Shown: in pieces, positions 21,623 through 31,052 of the stretch
How positions within the stretch are numbered: the first letter of the stretch is position 1
Layout: the number at the start of each line of letters is the position of its first letter
DNA from: Maniola hyperantus
Taxonomy: Eukaryota; Arthropoda; Insecta; Lepidoptera; Nymphalidae
Assembly: GCF_902806685.2 (NCBI RefSeq)
Contig: NC_048556.1
Span: 1,922,001 to 1,986,000 of the forward strand
Direction of reading: 5' to 3'
Length of the DNA: 64,000 nucleotides
The notes under the pieces: generated by a model
Told to the model about the DNA's origin: nothing
The model's input: only the letters and a program-made list of their open reading frames with translations
Databases searched by the model: none
Program-made: the position numbers and the translations under genes

Positions 21623-22679
21623 TTTTTTAACCCATATTAAGTGACTTGACAATAAGTAAATAAGAATCGATATTTTTCGTTACATTAAGCACATCTCTGC
21701 TTTTAAACTCTTCTTTTTTCTTTCTTTTCGAATTCGATTTCTCTCGATTCGATTCTTCTCGAAAATGTCAAAAACGAACTTTTTTATTCATTTTTTCTTC
21801 TTGGCTGGGCTTGTTCCAAAAATTAGCAATAGAGTGGACAGGGAAGCACTTACTTATCTCTTTATGACATCTTTACTAGATAAAAATAAAGTTAAGTAGG
21901 TACCTACCGAGGTCTCTTAGAGAGATCTCTACTATTATTTTACGAGTAGACCACAAAACATTGTTTTACGTTCATTTTGCGTAATTTATTAAAACAATAA
22001 CAGTTTCAAGAAAACAGTTTGTAGCCGTAAATACAAAAAAATATTGAATTTTATCTTATTTAAGAACGAAAATTAATTTAAAATTATATTGCATGATATT
22101 TATAGGGCTGTTATTTCTTACCTTAATTGTACAATGCGGATGTTATTGCCTTTATTTACCACCTAACATCAATAAAAAAATATTTCCTATAAATGTCCGT
22201 ATGCATACTCGCCGTGATCCATCAAAGTAATTAAAAAAAATAAACGAGAAAAATAATAATAAAGGAGATCAGAGAAAAAGTAAACTGTCGACATGTTGTA
22301 CGACAAAAAATCGCTACATCGTCACTACAAAATCTTCTTCTCGGTAGGAAGGGTATCCAATCATCGTCATCAATATCAACCGATAGACCACGGCTTGGCA
22401 TACTCGTAGGGCTCTTGTAGGGACAAGTTCAGCCTGAGGGTTGTCAAAATATCTACACTACATAAAATATAGAAGCGATAAAATATAGGACATTAATTTT
22501 ATATCGTCCCATTATCCAAAAAATCCAAAATTCAGAAAGTATTTAATTCAAACAGGACAAATTATTGCTTTTATGGCTAATATAAGGTCAAGATTCTATC
22601 ATCAGATTTAAGTACTAAAAGATGCGGTAAGAAATTTAGAATTCTTCTAAACTGCATTATTATGAGTAAAATATTACTT
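21623..22679. other. Non-coding; pyrimidine-rich stretch and LINE scraps
   Basis: 21690-21770 is CT-rich with repeated TTCGATT words. 22335-22445 holds a LINE-T scrap and a minus-strand RTE scrap (CAACCGATAGACCACGGCTT). No gene. Confidence 0.5.
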
Positions 22680-22885
22680 ACTAGATGATGCCCGCGACTT
22701 CGTCTGCGTGGATTTAGGTTAATAAAAACTCTTTGATTTCCGAGATTAAAAGGAGCCTATGTCCTTCCACGGGATGCAAGCTATATCTGTACCAAATTTC
22801 GTCAAAATCTGTTGCACGGATGGGCAGTGAAAGGCTAGCAGACAGACAGACAGAAACACTTTCGCATTTATAATATTAAGTATGG
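22680..22885 (+). repeat. Family A1, full length
   Basis: CTAGATGATGCCCGCGACTT, GGGATGCAAGCTATATCTGT and AACACTTTCGCATTTATAAT. Confidence 0.9.
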
Positions 22886-23288
22886 ATATGGGTTTATTTA
22901 GCAGAAACTCCTTTCATTATACCTGTGTTTGTGTCGATTAAGTTAGTAAACCTAGATGTCAAAATCTAACGTTTATATCGACATTTTCGGAAAATCTATC
23001 AATCGTTAATTGCCCATGCAACAGTTCACGACAGTTAGGGAACGTCTAACAAAACGTCGAGGCTTCGACGTCACTGGCAGTGACAATTAATGTAACTACA
23101 TTTGACGCAGGTAGCCCTAAAATAATTTTAATTTTCTTTGAGTCAAACTTTGAGAGTTGACGATATGTCAACATTTGACATATCGTCGATTCAAGATCAA
23201 ACCGAGAGTGCCCTCACTCTAGTTCACTCTGCCAATGCTAAAAGTTGATATAGAAGCAGGCGTCACTTTGCGGAAATCTATGATATAT
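22886..23288. other. Non-coding with a perfect hairpin
   Basis: GACGATATGTCA...TGACATATCGTC at 23159-23187 is a 12-bp perfect inverted repeat with a 5-nt loop. Nothing else recognised. Confidence 0.6.
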
Positions 23289-23508
23289 AATGAACCAAAA
23301 GCTTAATTTACTATAATTCGCTGAAACAGCTCGAATCTGTATGGTGCAACATGCCGAAAGCCACTTGCACCGCCCATCCTCCCACTGCTGCTATTTCCTG
23401 CATGTTTAACAGTGGGAGGGCGGGTGGTGCATGTCGCATGCTGCATGTTGCACCATACAGATTCGACATGTTTCAGCGGATTATAGCAAATTAAGCTTTT
23501 GGTTCATT
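23289..23508. mobile_element. 220-bp fold-back MITE
   Basis: AATGAACCAAAAGCTTAATT with CGAATCTGTATGGTGCAACA at the left pair with the inverted right side (TGTTGCACCATACAGATTCG...AATTAAGCTTTTGGTTCATT), and GGGAGG motifs pair in the middle. The arms are about 90 bp. Confidence 0.85.
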
Positions 23509-23846
23509 GTAAAAATGCTAAAAGTATGGTGTGTGCTCTAGTCCTTACGCATCCGGCTAAAGCTGTTTTGAATTCAGAACGCGCGTCGTCGCACGCGCCG
23601 GCGCAGATGCGCGTCATTTGGACACTTCAATGCGAAATGCGCGCGCTTCTGGCTCTACAACCTACGTGCCATCTTTTTTTCTTGGTTTTATCTGTAAAAT
23701 GCGTAAAATGATAGACGTAAGTATAGCATGGTCGGCGAAAACCGTAAAACTATTTTTTTTTATTTTTTTCATTTTTTTTGTAGTGCGACATTAAGTAACA
23801 TAGGTAATATAAAGTGCTTATTACTTTATTTTATTATCTATATACT
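23509..23846. other. CpG-rich patch in non-coding DNA
   Basis: GAACGCGCGTCGTCGCACGC and GCGCCGGCGCAGATGCGCGT (23578-23615) are conspicuously CpG-rich. An ORF across them has no domain. Possible regulatory DNA. Confidence 0.3.
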
Positions 23847-24290
23847 AGCTGATGCCCGCGAATTCGTCCGCGTGGAATTAGGTTGTTTAATAATCCTGTG
23901 GGAACTCTTTGATTTTCGGGGATAAAAGTAGCCTATGTCATTCTCCAAGTATTTATTTATACCCATGCAAAAAATCACGTCAATTCGTTGCGCCGCTGCG
24001 ACGTGATTGAAGGACAAACCAAAAAACCATCAAAACAAACACACTTTCGCATTTATAATACGGGTACTGATATATAAAAGAAAAAGCTGACTGACTGACT
24101 GATTGATCTATCAACGCTCAGCTCAAACTTCTGGACGGATCGGGCTGAAATTTGGCATTCAGATGCAGAGTATGAGACTATGACGAATTTACGACGTAGA
24201 CATCCGCTGAGAAAGGATTTTTGAAAAATCAAGCCCTGAAGGCGTAAAACAGAGGTTTGAAATTTGTGTAGTCCATGTCACTCATACTGG
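23847..24290. repeat. Family A3 (plus) then A2 (minus)
   Basis: 23847-24068 is a full A3. 24073-24290 is a reverse A2 (AAGCTGACTGACTGACTGAT...GTGTAGTCCATG). Confidence 0.9.
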
Positions 24291-24875
24291 TGATTTATTT
24301 TAAGGTCTTTGCAGAATGAGTCTTCTTTACCTACCGATAAGTAAGGTAGGTAATATCCAGTATTCTGTGTTTATAAGGCCATACACACACTACTGTCTAC
24401 TGTGTCGGAGATGTCGTGCATTCGCGCAGTCCATTGTACATTATTACACAGGCATTTTATTCTACCTCCTTGCGGTACTTGAATTCTGTTGGCCTCAGCA
24501 CCTGGCGCATGAATATAAAAATTGTTAAAAATGTAAATAGGAAATGAGTTTCGCTTTAATACGATGCTTGGGTACGAGTATTAGTTAGCGATTTGTCACA
24601 GGTGACGTACTAATTTGGTTTCAATGGATGGCTTAGACCAGCTTGCTCTTATGCCATATATTTTACACCTGTAGACCTACACCAATACCCTATTTATGCT
24701 AATAATCAGAATAATCTTTAAAATTATGGTCGATGAAAAAATATCGATAATGTTTTCACTTCACTATTTATCTAGTCTCAGAATTGATATTTTGCTCAAA
24801 ATTATAGGTACTTAGTTAAAAAAAAATAAAAACACGCTTTTATAAATCATCATCATCATTAGGATTTTTAAAAAT
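24291..24875. other. Non-coding
   Basis: A 70-codon ORF (24316-24528) has no recognisable features. No repeat identified. Confidence 0.4.
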
Positions 24876-25333
24876 TTTAGTATGAATAGGCATCTTCTAG
24901 GCAAACGCGCTCCATCTTAGACTGCATCATCACTTGCCACCAGGTCTTATTGCAGCCTAGCGCTAGTCTGTAGATAAAAAACCGGCCAAGTGCGAGTCAG
25001 GCTCGCGCAATGAGGGTTCCGTACTACAGTCGTTTTTTTTCGACATTTTGCACGATAATTCAAAAACTATGATGCATAAAAATAAATCAAAATCTGTTTT
25101 AGAATGTACAGGTGAAGACCTTTCATATGATACCCCACTTGATATAGTCACTCACGTCGAAAGTTGAAAATACTAATTATTAGTTCATGACCACAATTTA
25201 ATTTTTTTTGTGTGATCTAACCCTAAATTCACGGTTTTCAGATTTTTTCCCAAATGTCAGCTATAAGATCTACCTACCTGCCAAATTTCATGATTCTAGT
25301 TCAACGGGAAGTACCCTGTAGGTTTCTTGACAG

Positions 25334-25367
<34 letters not shown>

Positions 25368-25424
25368 AACAAAGTGATCCAATAAGGGTTCCGTTTTTTC
25401 TTTTGAGGTACGGAACCCTAAAAA
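24876..25424 (+). repeat. SINE-Leu tail joined to family B (composite)
   Basis: 24880-24970 (CGCGCTCCATCTTAGACTGC, TTGCAGCCTAGCGCTAGTCT) runs straight into a full family B (24973-25424). The same junction occurs inverted at 52853-53400, so the two behave as one composite unit. Confidence 0.85.
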
Positions 25425-25724
25425 AAATCAAATAGGTACCTATCTCGCTCTCGCATAATACTATCAAATTAGAAGTATAATGCTGTATGTAACTTGCGCG
25501 TTTAATAAGACGTACCTAATAACAGCAGTTGCGTGATACGGATCGTAATCGCGCCATTCCGCGAAGCAAGCTTGTATGCGAACGTTTTGCACCTTTGGAC
25601 GCGAATTTATCTTCTAATATCGATTCCGGTTACTCTCATAATTAGCGGAAGTTATTTTGCACCTAAAAAAATGGTCAAGTGCGAGTCGGGTCTCGGTCTT
25701 TTAGGGTTCCATATAATTAATAGC
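25425..25724. other. Non-coding; family B head scrap
   Basis: 25663-25715 (GGTCAAGTGCGAGTCGGGTC...TTTTAGGGTTCC) is a short family B relic. Confidence 0.5.
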
Positions 25725-26016
25725 TTATGCTCGCGACTTCAAAATAAAAATGAAAATAAAAATCTTTTTTATTCGCATAAACTTTTACAAGTACTTACGA
25801 ATAGTCGGATGCATCTACCACTGGTTCGGAATGCCTTCGTCCGCGTGGACTACACAAATTTCAAACCCCTATTTCACCCCCTTGGGGTTGAATTTTCTAA
25901 AATCCTTTCTTAGCGGATGCCTACGTCATAATAGCTATCTGCATGCCTAATCTAAGCCCGACCCGTCCAGTAGTTTGAGCTGTACGTTTATAGACAGTCA
26001 GTCAGTCACTTTTTCC
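25725..26016 (+). repeat. Family A2 split by a LINE-T tail
   Basis: The A2 head AGCTTATGCTCGCGACTTC stops at about 25740 and resumes CTTCGTCCGCGTGGACTACA at about 25834. Between them is a minus-strand LINE-T tail (AAAATAAAAATGAAAATAAA...CTGGTTCGGAATGC). CTTC appears on both sides as a short duplication. Confidence 0.8.
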
Positions 26017-26017
26017 T

Positions 26018-26052
26018 TTTATTTTTATTTTATTTTTATTTTTATTTTTATT
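26018..26052. repeat. TTTTA microsatellite
   Basis: TTTTATTTTTATTTTATTTT and further units follow the A2 tail. Confidence 0.85.
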
Positions 26053-26384
26053 ATACCTATTTAGATATGACACATCGTTATCGTGATGCAAAGTATCCAT
26101 ATCCGTCTCAAGAATGCAAACTACCTCTATCCCAAACTTCAAGATCGGTTTAAGTTTCAACGGCTGTGAAAAGGTTACAGACAGACACATTTTGCATTTA
26201 TAATATTGGTATTTATCATGTATTGAGCCTTTAAGTAAAGATAATAAATCTATAAGTACTAATGAGATGGTACGGTTTTTATAATAATTAAAAATGCGTA
26301 GTAGTCTCGAACAGTTACTGCTCAAATAAAAGTGTAACCGTTCCGCCTCAATACGTTATTCGTTTCAATTTATATCATTAATTA
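26053..26384. repeat. Diverged family A1 and flank
   Basis: 26060-26215 has GATGCAAAGTATCCATATCC and CGGCTGTGAAAAGGTTACAG with the TTTTGCATTTATAATATTGG end. Nothing was identified after it. Confidence 0.6.
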
Positions 26385-26662
26385 CAACGTATACTAATTT
26401 TAATAGTATTCGCATGCTCTTCTTACTAATGTAATATGAAAAGGACAGACACAGTTTGACAGTTTTAAATTTAATTTTTAGATGGTAAAACCCGTGATTT
26501 TAGCACGCACTCGCGAACCTACTGTTTAAATTTGTATTGTGCACTAAAATTTAGAGTCTTTAAATGTGAAAGTCATGTTCCGTTCCTTTTTTAGCATTAA
26601 TAAAAAGAAAAGGATGCAGATACTCTAAAGTTAGTTTAGAGAGAGACTAGAGAATCGGGGCC
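26385..26662 (-). mobile_element. 289-bp MITE (GGCACCGATTCT), minus copy
   Basis: It ends ...AGAGAATCGGGGCC. The body (CGTGATTTTAGCACGCACTC, AAAGTCATGTTCCGTTCCTT) is the reverse of 26874-27162. The left terminus is degraded. Confidence 0.85.
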
Positions 26663-26873
26663 TTACTTTTTTTTATTAATTTTTAAAGGGACAAACACCC
26701 CTTTATCTAGAAAAAATAAAAAAAACTAATAACTTGGAAACGATACACTTTCGCATAAGCACTTTAGGGGTCGTTTGATAGCTAATGTCCTGTACTATAA
26801 CCCCTCAACGGGATCGTGTCCTATTTTCCTGTAACCCTGTATAAATAAATTCTTGAGATTTGCAAGCACAATT

Positions 26874-27162
26874 GGCCCCGATTCTCTAGTCTCTATCTAA
26901 ACTAAATTTAGAGTATCTGCATCCTTTTCTTTTTACTAATGCTAAAAAAGGAACGGAACATGACTTTCACATTAAAAGACTCTAAATTTTAGTGCACAAT
27001 ACAAATTTAAACAGTAGGTTCGCGAGTGCGCGCTAAAATCACGAGTTTTACCATCTAAAAATTAAATTTAGAAATGTCAAACTGCTTCTGTCCTTTTCAT
27101 ATTACAATAGTAAGAAGAGGGTGCGAATACTCTAAAATTAGGTTGTGCTTAGAATCGGTGCC
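26874..27162 (+). mobile_element. 289-bp MITE (GGCACCGATTCT), plus copy
   Basis: GGCCCCGATTCTCTAGTCTC...TTAGAATCGGTGCC. It is inverted relative to 26385-26662 across a 211-bp spacer, and a third copy is at 49321-49609. All internal landmarks match. Confidence 0.9.
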
Positions 27163-27855
27163 AATATCATTTAGCTACTACGCCCTGAATCTAGTGGGCA
27201 GGCCATGACAGTACCGATGACCACTGAAGCAGATATCATAATATGTTCTATATTGCAGACACCGTACGTGGCAAGTGCGGCGTGGAACCTTGAACCTCCA
27301 GACCTAAAAGGGGTATCCCCCTACTCCTAAAGGGGGGGGGGGGGCACCTAAAGGGGGAAGTGGGTGGATAAAGAAGGCGGGAACCGTGCGTGTGGTGAAT
27401 TCTCGGGAAGGCCAAAGTCAGACGGACAGACAGACAACAAAGAGATCCTATAAGGGTTCCTGTTTTCTTTTGAGGTATGGAACCCTAAAAATCTTAAGCA
27501 AACATGGTTGTGGGCATTTCTTATACCTAAGTACCTTACAGCCAACTAACTAGTATAGATACCTCAGTAACTAGTAGAAGCCAATAAAATTATCATTATC
27601 GCAGGTCGTAAGTCCCGCGTACCAATTAACATGGGATATAACTAATGAGGACCTTAGTTTATTACGCCTTTTACTATATTAGTTCTTATCGATAGGAATA
27701 AGTAGACTGAAGAAGTAATTTTGTATTTCTTTAGTTTACGATTGAACTAGGTATCGTCTGTCTGTTGTGACTAATTATAGGTCATGATAAAATTATACAG
27801 TCTGATAACTAATAAAAAAAATTCTTGTGTTTTCCATATTTCTTTACAGAGCCGA
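27163..27855. other. Non-coding; G13 run and family B tail
   Basis: A run of 13 G at 27332-27344 sits in CCTAAAGGGG-rich text. 27420-27490 is the last part of a family B (GACAGACAACAAAGAGATCC...GGAACCCTAAAAA). Nothing else recognised. Confidence 0.6.
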
Positions 27856-28155
27856 GTCTTAGACCATCACTTACCATCAGGTGAGATTGCAGTCAAGGGC
27901 TAACTAGCAACGGAATGAAAATATATAAAGTTGTAAATGGAAATAGTTGTATAGGTTATCTACTACAGATAGGAAAAAAAAATTGAGTGTATAAATAGGT
28001 ACACATTGCATGAAACGGTCATAGGGTGCGAGATATATCGGCCGGACTTCGGCTAAACTATTTTACTGATTAGGTACCGTTTGTAAAAAAGTACAACATT
28101 GCTGTTCATATTTGCTTTTGTTAGTTCATTAAATGTTGTACGTTTAAGATTAACT
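27856..28155. other. SINE-Leu tail scrap and non-coding DNA
   Basis: 27860-27915 reads CATCACTTACCATCAGGTGA then GATTGCAGTCAAGGGCTAAC. The rest is unassigned. Confidence 0.5.
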
Positions 28156-28590
28156 TTTTAGGGTTCCGTAGCTCAAAAGGAAAAACGGAACCCTTATAGG
28201 GTCACTTTGTTGTCTGTCTGTCTGCCGGTCTGTCAAGAAACCTACAGGGTACTTACATCCCGTTGACCTAGAATCATAAAATTTGGCAGTTAGGTAGGTC
28301 TTATAGCAGACATTCGGGGAAAAATCTGAAAACCGTGAATTTAGGGTTAAATCACACAAAAAAAAATTGTGGTCATGAACTAATAATTAGTATTTTCAAG
28401 TTTCAGTAAGATAACTATATCAAGTGGGGTATCATATGAAAGGGCTTTACCTGTGCATTCTAAAACAGATTTTTATTTATTTTTAAGCATCACAGTTTTT
28501 GAATTATCGTGCAAAATGTCAAAATAATACGACTGTACGGAACCCTCAGTGCGCGAGCCTGACTCGCACTTGGCCGGTTTTCTTTCTATT
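28156..28590 (-). repeat. Family B, full length
   Basis: TTTTTAGGGTTCCGTAGCTC through TGTCTGTCTGTC to GAGCCTGACTCGCACTTGGC. Confidence 0.95.
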
Positions 28591-28739
28591 TGCGATTCAA
28601 AGTAGTAACAGTTAATTTCCTGTGTTACTACTTACTACTGCAGTAGTAGCAAAGGTAATCAAATTATTGCCCGTATTACTACTGGTAGTGGGATTGGTAG
28701 TACCTACCTACCACGGGCCATAAACGCTATTTGTACTGA

Positions 28740-29075
28740 TATCCTTACTTATATTACAAATGCAAAAGTGTGTTCTGTCCGTCTGTTTATCTCTCTTTCT
28801 GTCTGTCTGCTAGGTTGTCCCGGCCGCGGCCCATTCGCTTACCAATTTTGACGAAATTTGGTACAAATATAGCTTGCATACTTTTTATCTCAAATGAAAC
28901 TAAATAATCCCGTGGGAACTCTTTGACTTTCTGAGATGAATAGTTGCTTAATAATTATTATGTCCGTCTCCGTGTTCAAGCGATCTTTGTATCCAACGTC
29001 AAAATCAGATAAAACGGATGGTCCGTGAAACAGAAAGACAGCTGAATTAAAACTCGTACCTACCTAATAATATTT
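28740..29075. repeat. Family A1 fragments, minus then plus
   Basis: 28750-28875 reverse A1 (GACGAAATTTGGTACAAATA). 28905-29060 forward A1 (ATCCCGTGGGAACTCTTTGA, GGATGGTCCGTGAAACAG). Confidence 0.75.
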
Positions 29076-29507
29076 GATATGGATCAAAATAACAAAAAAA
29101 AAAACCAACTCGGCCGCATTTGAACAAGGCTATTTTCTTAAAAAATTAAAAGGTACTTTTTTGTCGTCATTACAAATAACCAAACTGCATATTAAAATAG
29201 ACGGTATCAATTCGCAAGTTTGCAATATTTAGCACTAATTTACCGGCCGGCCAGCAGTCTGATAATGCCTTAATTTTTTATAATCACTTCCTCATACAAC
29301 TCACCTTGCATTCATCGGTGGACGTAGAGATGTCATATTTATTAATGGAATAGCAAAATTCATCATAAGTACTTTTATATTGAACGCATATCTCTAACCT
29401 AGTTGATACCTACCTACTTATGAGAATTTAATTAATTTAAATGTAATAATGTTCACTTATAATACCACAAGAGCTTCAAAATTATCGGGTATTTCACGAT
29501 AGGTTCG
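29076..29507. other. AT-rich non-coding
   Basis: No feature recognised. Confidence 0.5.
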
Positions 29508-29868
29508 TTGCAAACAAATGAAGGAGTCAAGTTTTTCAGGTTAAAAAATCACGAGCGCGAAGCGCGAGTGATTTTTCCTGAAAAACTTGACGACTTTATT
29601 TGTTTGCAGGGAACCTTGAGGGAAATGCCAGATAATTTTGAAGCTCGTGTGGTATTCGGGGGATTATTTTTCCGTCCCAAATGTCGGCCAAAATCTCCAA
29701 TTTTCACAATTGAATTCAACCTGTCAGTTTGACGTGTGGTTAATTTGACTATAGCAACGACCAGAGAAAATTTTCAAAAAATTATCAGTATAATACCATG
29801 TAGGTTGTGACCACGTGACGTCGAATGGTGCAATTCTATTGGTCGACATTTGGGTCGGAAAAATAATC
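29508..29868. repeat. Nested fold-back, probable MITE
   Basis: GCAAACAAATGAAGGAGTCA...TTTATTTGTTTGC (29512-29608) pair over about 47 bp with the core GAGCGCGAAGCGCGAG. A second inverted pair, ATTATTTTTCCGTCCCAAAT and its inverse near 29845, encloses the right part. Confidence 0.75.
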
Positions 29869-30035
29869 AATTTTAATTATAATAATAATTAATGCAACAC
29901 TTGCAATGCTCTAATAGGGCATCATATCAATATTAGATTTAGACATCTATCGTATTGCATATGAACGCAAACGCAAATGAATAAAATATGAAATGTGTCA
30001 AACTTGATTTTTAAGTCATCATCATCATGATTAAC

Positions 30036-30135
30036 CACTAGTTAACCCATTATGGCTCGCTACTAAGAGACCCGTGCTCTTCTCAAAATATGAAGGGTTT
30101 GGCCATTTTTTACCAGGCTGGCTAAAGGTTCACAC
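30036..30135 (-). repeat. SINE-Arg, part left of the LTR element
   Basis: GGCTCGCTACTAAGAGACCCGTGCTCT...GAAGGGTTTGG...TTCACACACC is a diverged SINE-Arg on the minus strand, interrupted by the retroelement and resuming at 45220. Confidence 0.8.
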
Positions 30136-30139
30136 ACCT
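30136..30139. repeat. Target-site duplication ACCT, left copy
   Basis: ACCT directly precedes the left LTR and also directly follows the right LTR at 45216-45219. Removing the element and one ACCT rejoins a SINE-Arg: the left side ends in CACACACCT and the right side continues ACCTTTTTCAGAATAATATGG, matching intact SINE copies elsewhere in the window (for example near 10430). Confidence 0.9.
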
Positions 30140-30173
30140 TGTAACGAACATAGCCTACATACAACATAGGGAC

Positions 30174-30176
<3 letters not shown>

Positions 30177-30247
<71 letters not shown>
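30177..30247 (+). repeat. Poly(A) tract inside 5' LTR
   Basis: An uninterrupted run of 71 A starting 37 bp inside the LTR, followed by TTATGTATATAA and a T10 run. The matching tract in the 3' LTR (40051-40109) is 59 A. It may be the relic of a retroposed sequence captured into the LTR. Its length makes assembly or slippage error likely. Confidence 0.9.
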
Positions 30248-30249
<2 letters not shown>

Positions 30250-30299
30250 ATGTATATAATTTTTTTTTTATCAATGTAAGTCAGTCAGTCTAGTCGGTG

Positions 30300-30365
30300 A
30301 CGTGTATGAAGGACAATCCAACAAATAAACACACTTTCGCATTTATAATAAGGGTACTGATGAGC
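30300..30365 (+). repeat. Family A3 fragment captured in LTR
   Basis: The stretch from GACGTGTATGAAGGACAA through the CACTTTCGCATTTATAATA tail to GGGTACTGAT matches the 3' end of the dispersed A3 repeats (compare 24000-24068). It is present in both LTRs, so it was part of the element before this insertion. Confidence 0.75.
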
Positions 30366-30488
30366 TGTAAGTACGTTGATATTAGTATTATGTCAGTCAG
30401 TCAGTTTCTCTTTTCAACTGTATATGGAAAAGCAGTGTGAAAGGCTCTACTAAAGGATAATGTAAGCGCCGATGAATCATACACAACG

Positions 30489-30550
30489 TATAATTATTCG
30501 CGTAGCGGTCCTCACCTCAGTTGTGTCACAGTACCATCCGAGAACAGTCG
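30489..30550 (+). promoter_or_regulatory. LTR core promoter: TATA, initiator and DPE
   Basis: TATAATTA begins at 30489. TCAGTT at 30517-30522 matches the arthropod initiator, with A+1 at 30519, which places the TATA at -30. AGTCG at 30546-30550 fits the Drosophila downstream promoter element RGWYV and sits at exactly +28 to +32. All three elements at canonical spacing make this the best candidate transcription start for the retroelement, defining U3/R at 30519. It lies inside the N-terminal 27 codons of the longest reading frame, so the peptide should start at the later ATG (30553). Confidence 0.65.
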
Positions 30551-30552
30551 AA

Positions 30553-30825
30553 ATGAAGGCGATCTATCTAATCTGTGTTACGTGCCTAATCTGTTCGATC
30601 GATTCACGATCGATTTCGAACGATGATGTCAGCTCGATCGAAAGTGTTCCCAGTGAAAACAGTTCAAACTTAAGTGCGTCAAGTGAGTTAGGGATTCATT
30701 TTGTAAACGACTTGAGAGATTTGCGAAGGACTAAGCGGGAGATTTTTAGTACAAAAAATTGCGCTTCTGGATATTGTCGTAAACGATTTGGAAATATAGT
30801 AGTGTGCCTCCTTTGTGACCGGTAA
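30553..30825 (+). CDS. LTR-encoded secreted peptide precursor (5' LTR copy)
   Basis: A 90-residue precursor starting at the second in-frame ATG. An upstream ATG at 30472 would give 117 aa but lies before the predicted transcription start. Residues 1-18 form a signal peptide (MKAIYLICVTCLICS core). Residues 19-57 are Ser/Asp/Glu-rich like a propeptide. RRTKR at 58-62 is a furin-type site. The remaining 28 residues contain four cysteines at 70, 75, 85 and 88 (C-x4-C-x9-C-x2-C). I do not recognise the family; the architecture resembles small secreted peptides such as neuropeptides or defence peptides. The stop codon overlaps a perfect splice donor GTAAGT (30822), so a spliced mRNA may carry a different last few residues. 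The nearest feature upstream is the LTR promoter, 34 nt away. It could be a host first exon captured by the element. Function is unknown. Confidence 0.6.
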   Translation: MKAIYLICVTCLICSIDSRSISNDDVSSIESVPSENSSNLSASSELGIHFVNDLRDLRRTKREIFSTKNCASGYCRKRFGNIVVCLLCDR

Positions 30826-30828
30826 GTT
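30820..30828 (+). promoter_or_regulatory. Splice donor at the end of the peptide ORF
   Basis: CGGTAAGTT contains the consensus donor GTAAGT (30822-30827), overlapping the peptide stop codon. The best partner is the acceptor at 35571. The predicted intron of 4,750 nt would remove the rest of the LTR and the primer binding site. Confidence 0.5.
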
Positions 30829-30925
30829 TGTGTTATTTGCTACGTTTTGACGCCTGGACTACTGGAAAGTTTTCAACGGGCCTTTAATTCAAACACCATG
30901 AAAAGTATAGGATTACTTTTGATCT

Positions 30926-31052
30926 GAGCCTCAATAGCTCAACCGGTAAAGGAGTGGACTGAAAACCGAAAGGTCGACGGTTCAAACCCCGCCCGTTGCA
31001 CTATTGTCGTACCTACTCCTAGCACAAGCCTGACGCTTAGTTGGAGAGGAAA
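30926..31052 (+). repeat. SINE-Phe captured inside 5' LTR
   Basis: GCCTCAATAGCTCAACCGGT (A-box-like), an anticodon loop CTGAAAA as in tRNA-Phe(GAA), GGTTCAAACCCC (B box) and the body GTCGTACCTACTCCTAGCAC match copies at 9490, 13950 and 55394. It is present in both LTRs (3' copy 40789-40915). It ends abruptly at GAGAGGAAA without the usual tail. Confidence 0.85.

Noticed and set aside
25533..25950. 126-aa and 66-aa ORFs
   Set aside because: They traverse a LINE-T tail and a family A2 repeat in different frames, so they are repeat by-products.
26002..26325. 107-aa minus-strand ORF
   Set aside because: Its C-terminus is a KNKNKNKIKIK run from a TTTTTA microsatellite and the rest covers a family A repeat.
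27332..27344. G13 run as a quadruplex-forming regulatory element
   Set aside because: It is a single homopolymer inside low-complexity text with no other support; sequencing error is possible.
30472..30552. Longer 117-aa start for the peptide ORF
   Set aside because: The extra 27 codons contain the TATA, initiator and DPE region, and the signal peptide begins at the internal Met28, so the downstream ATG is preferred.
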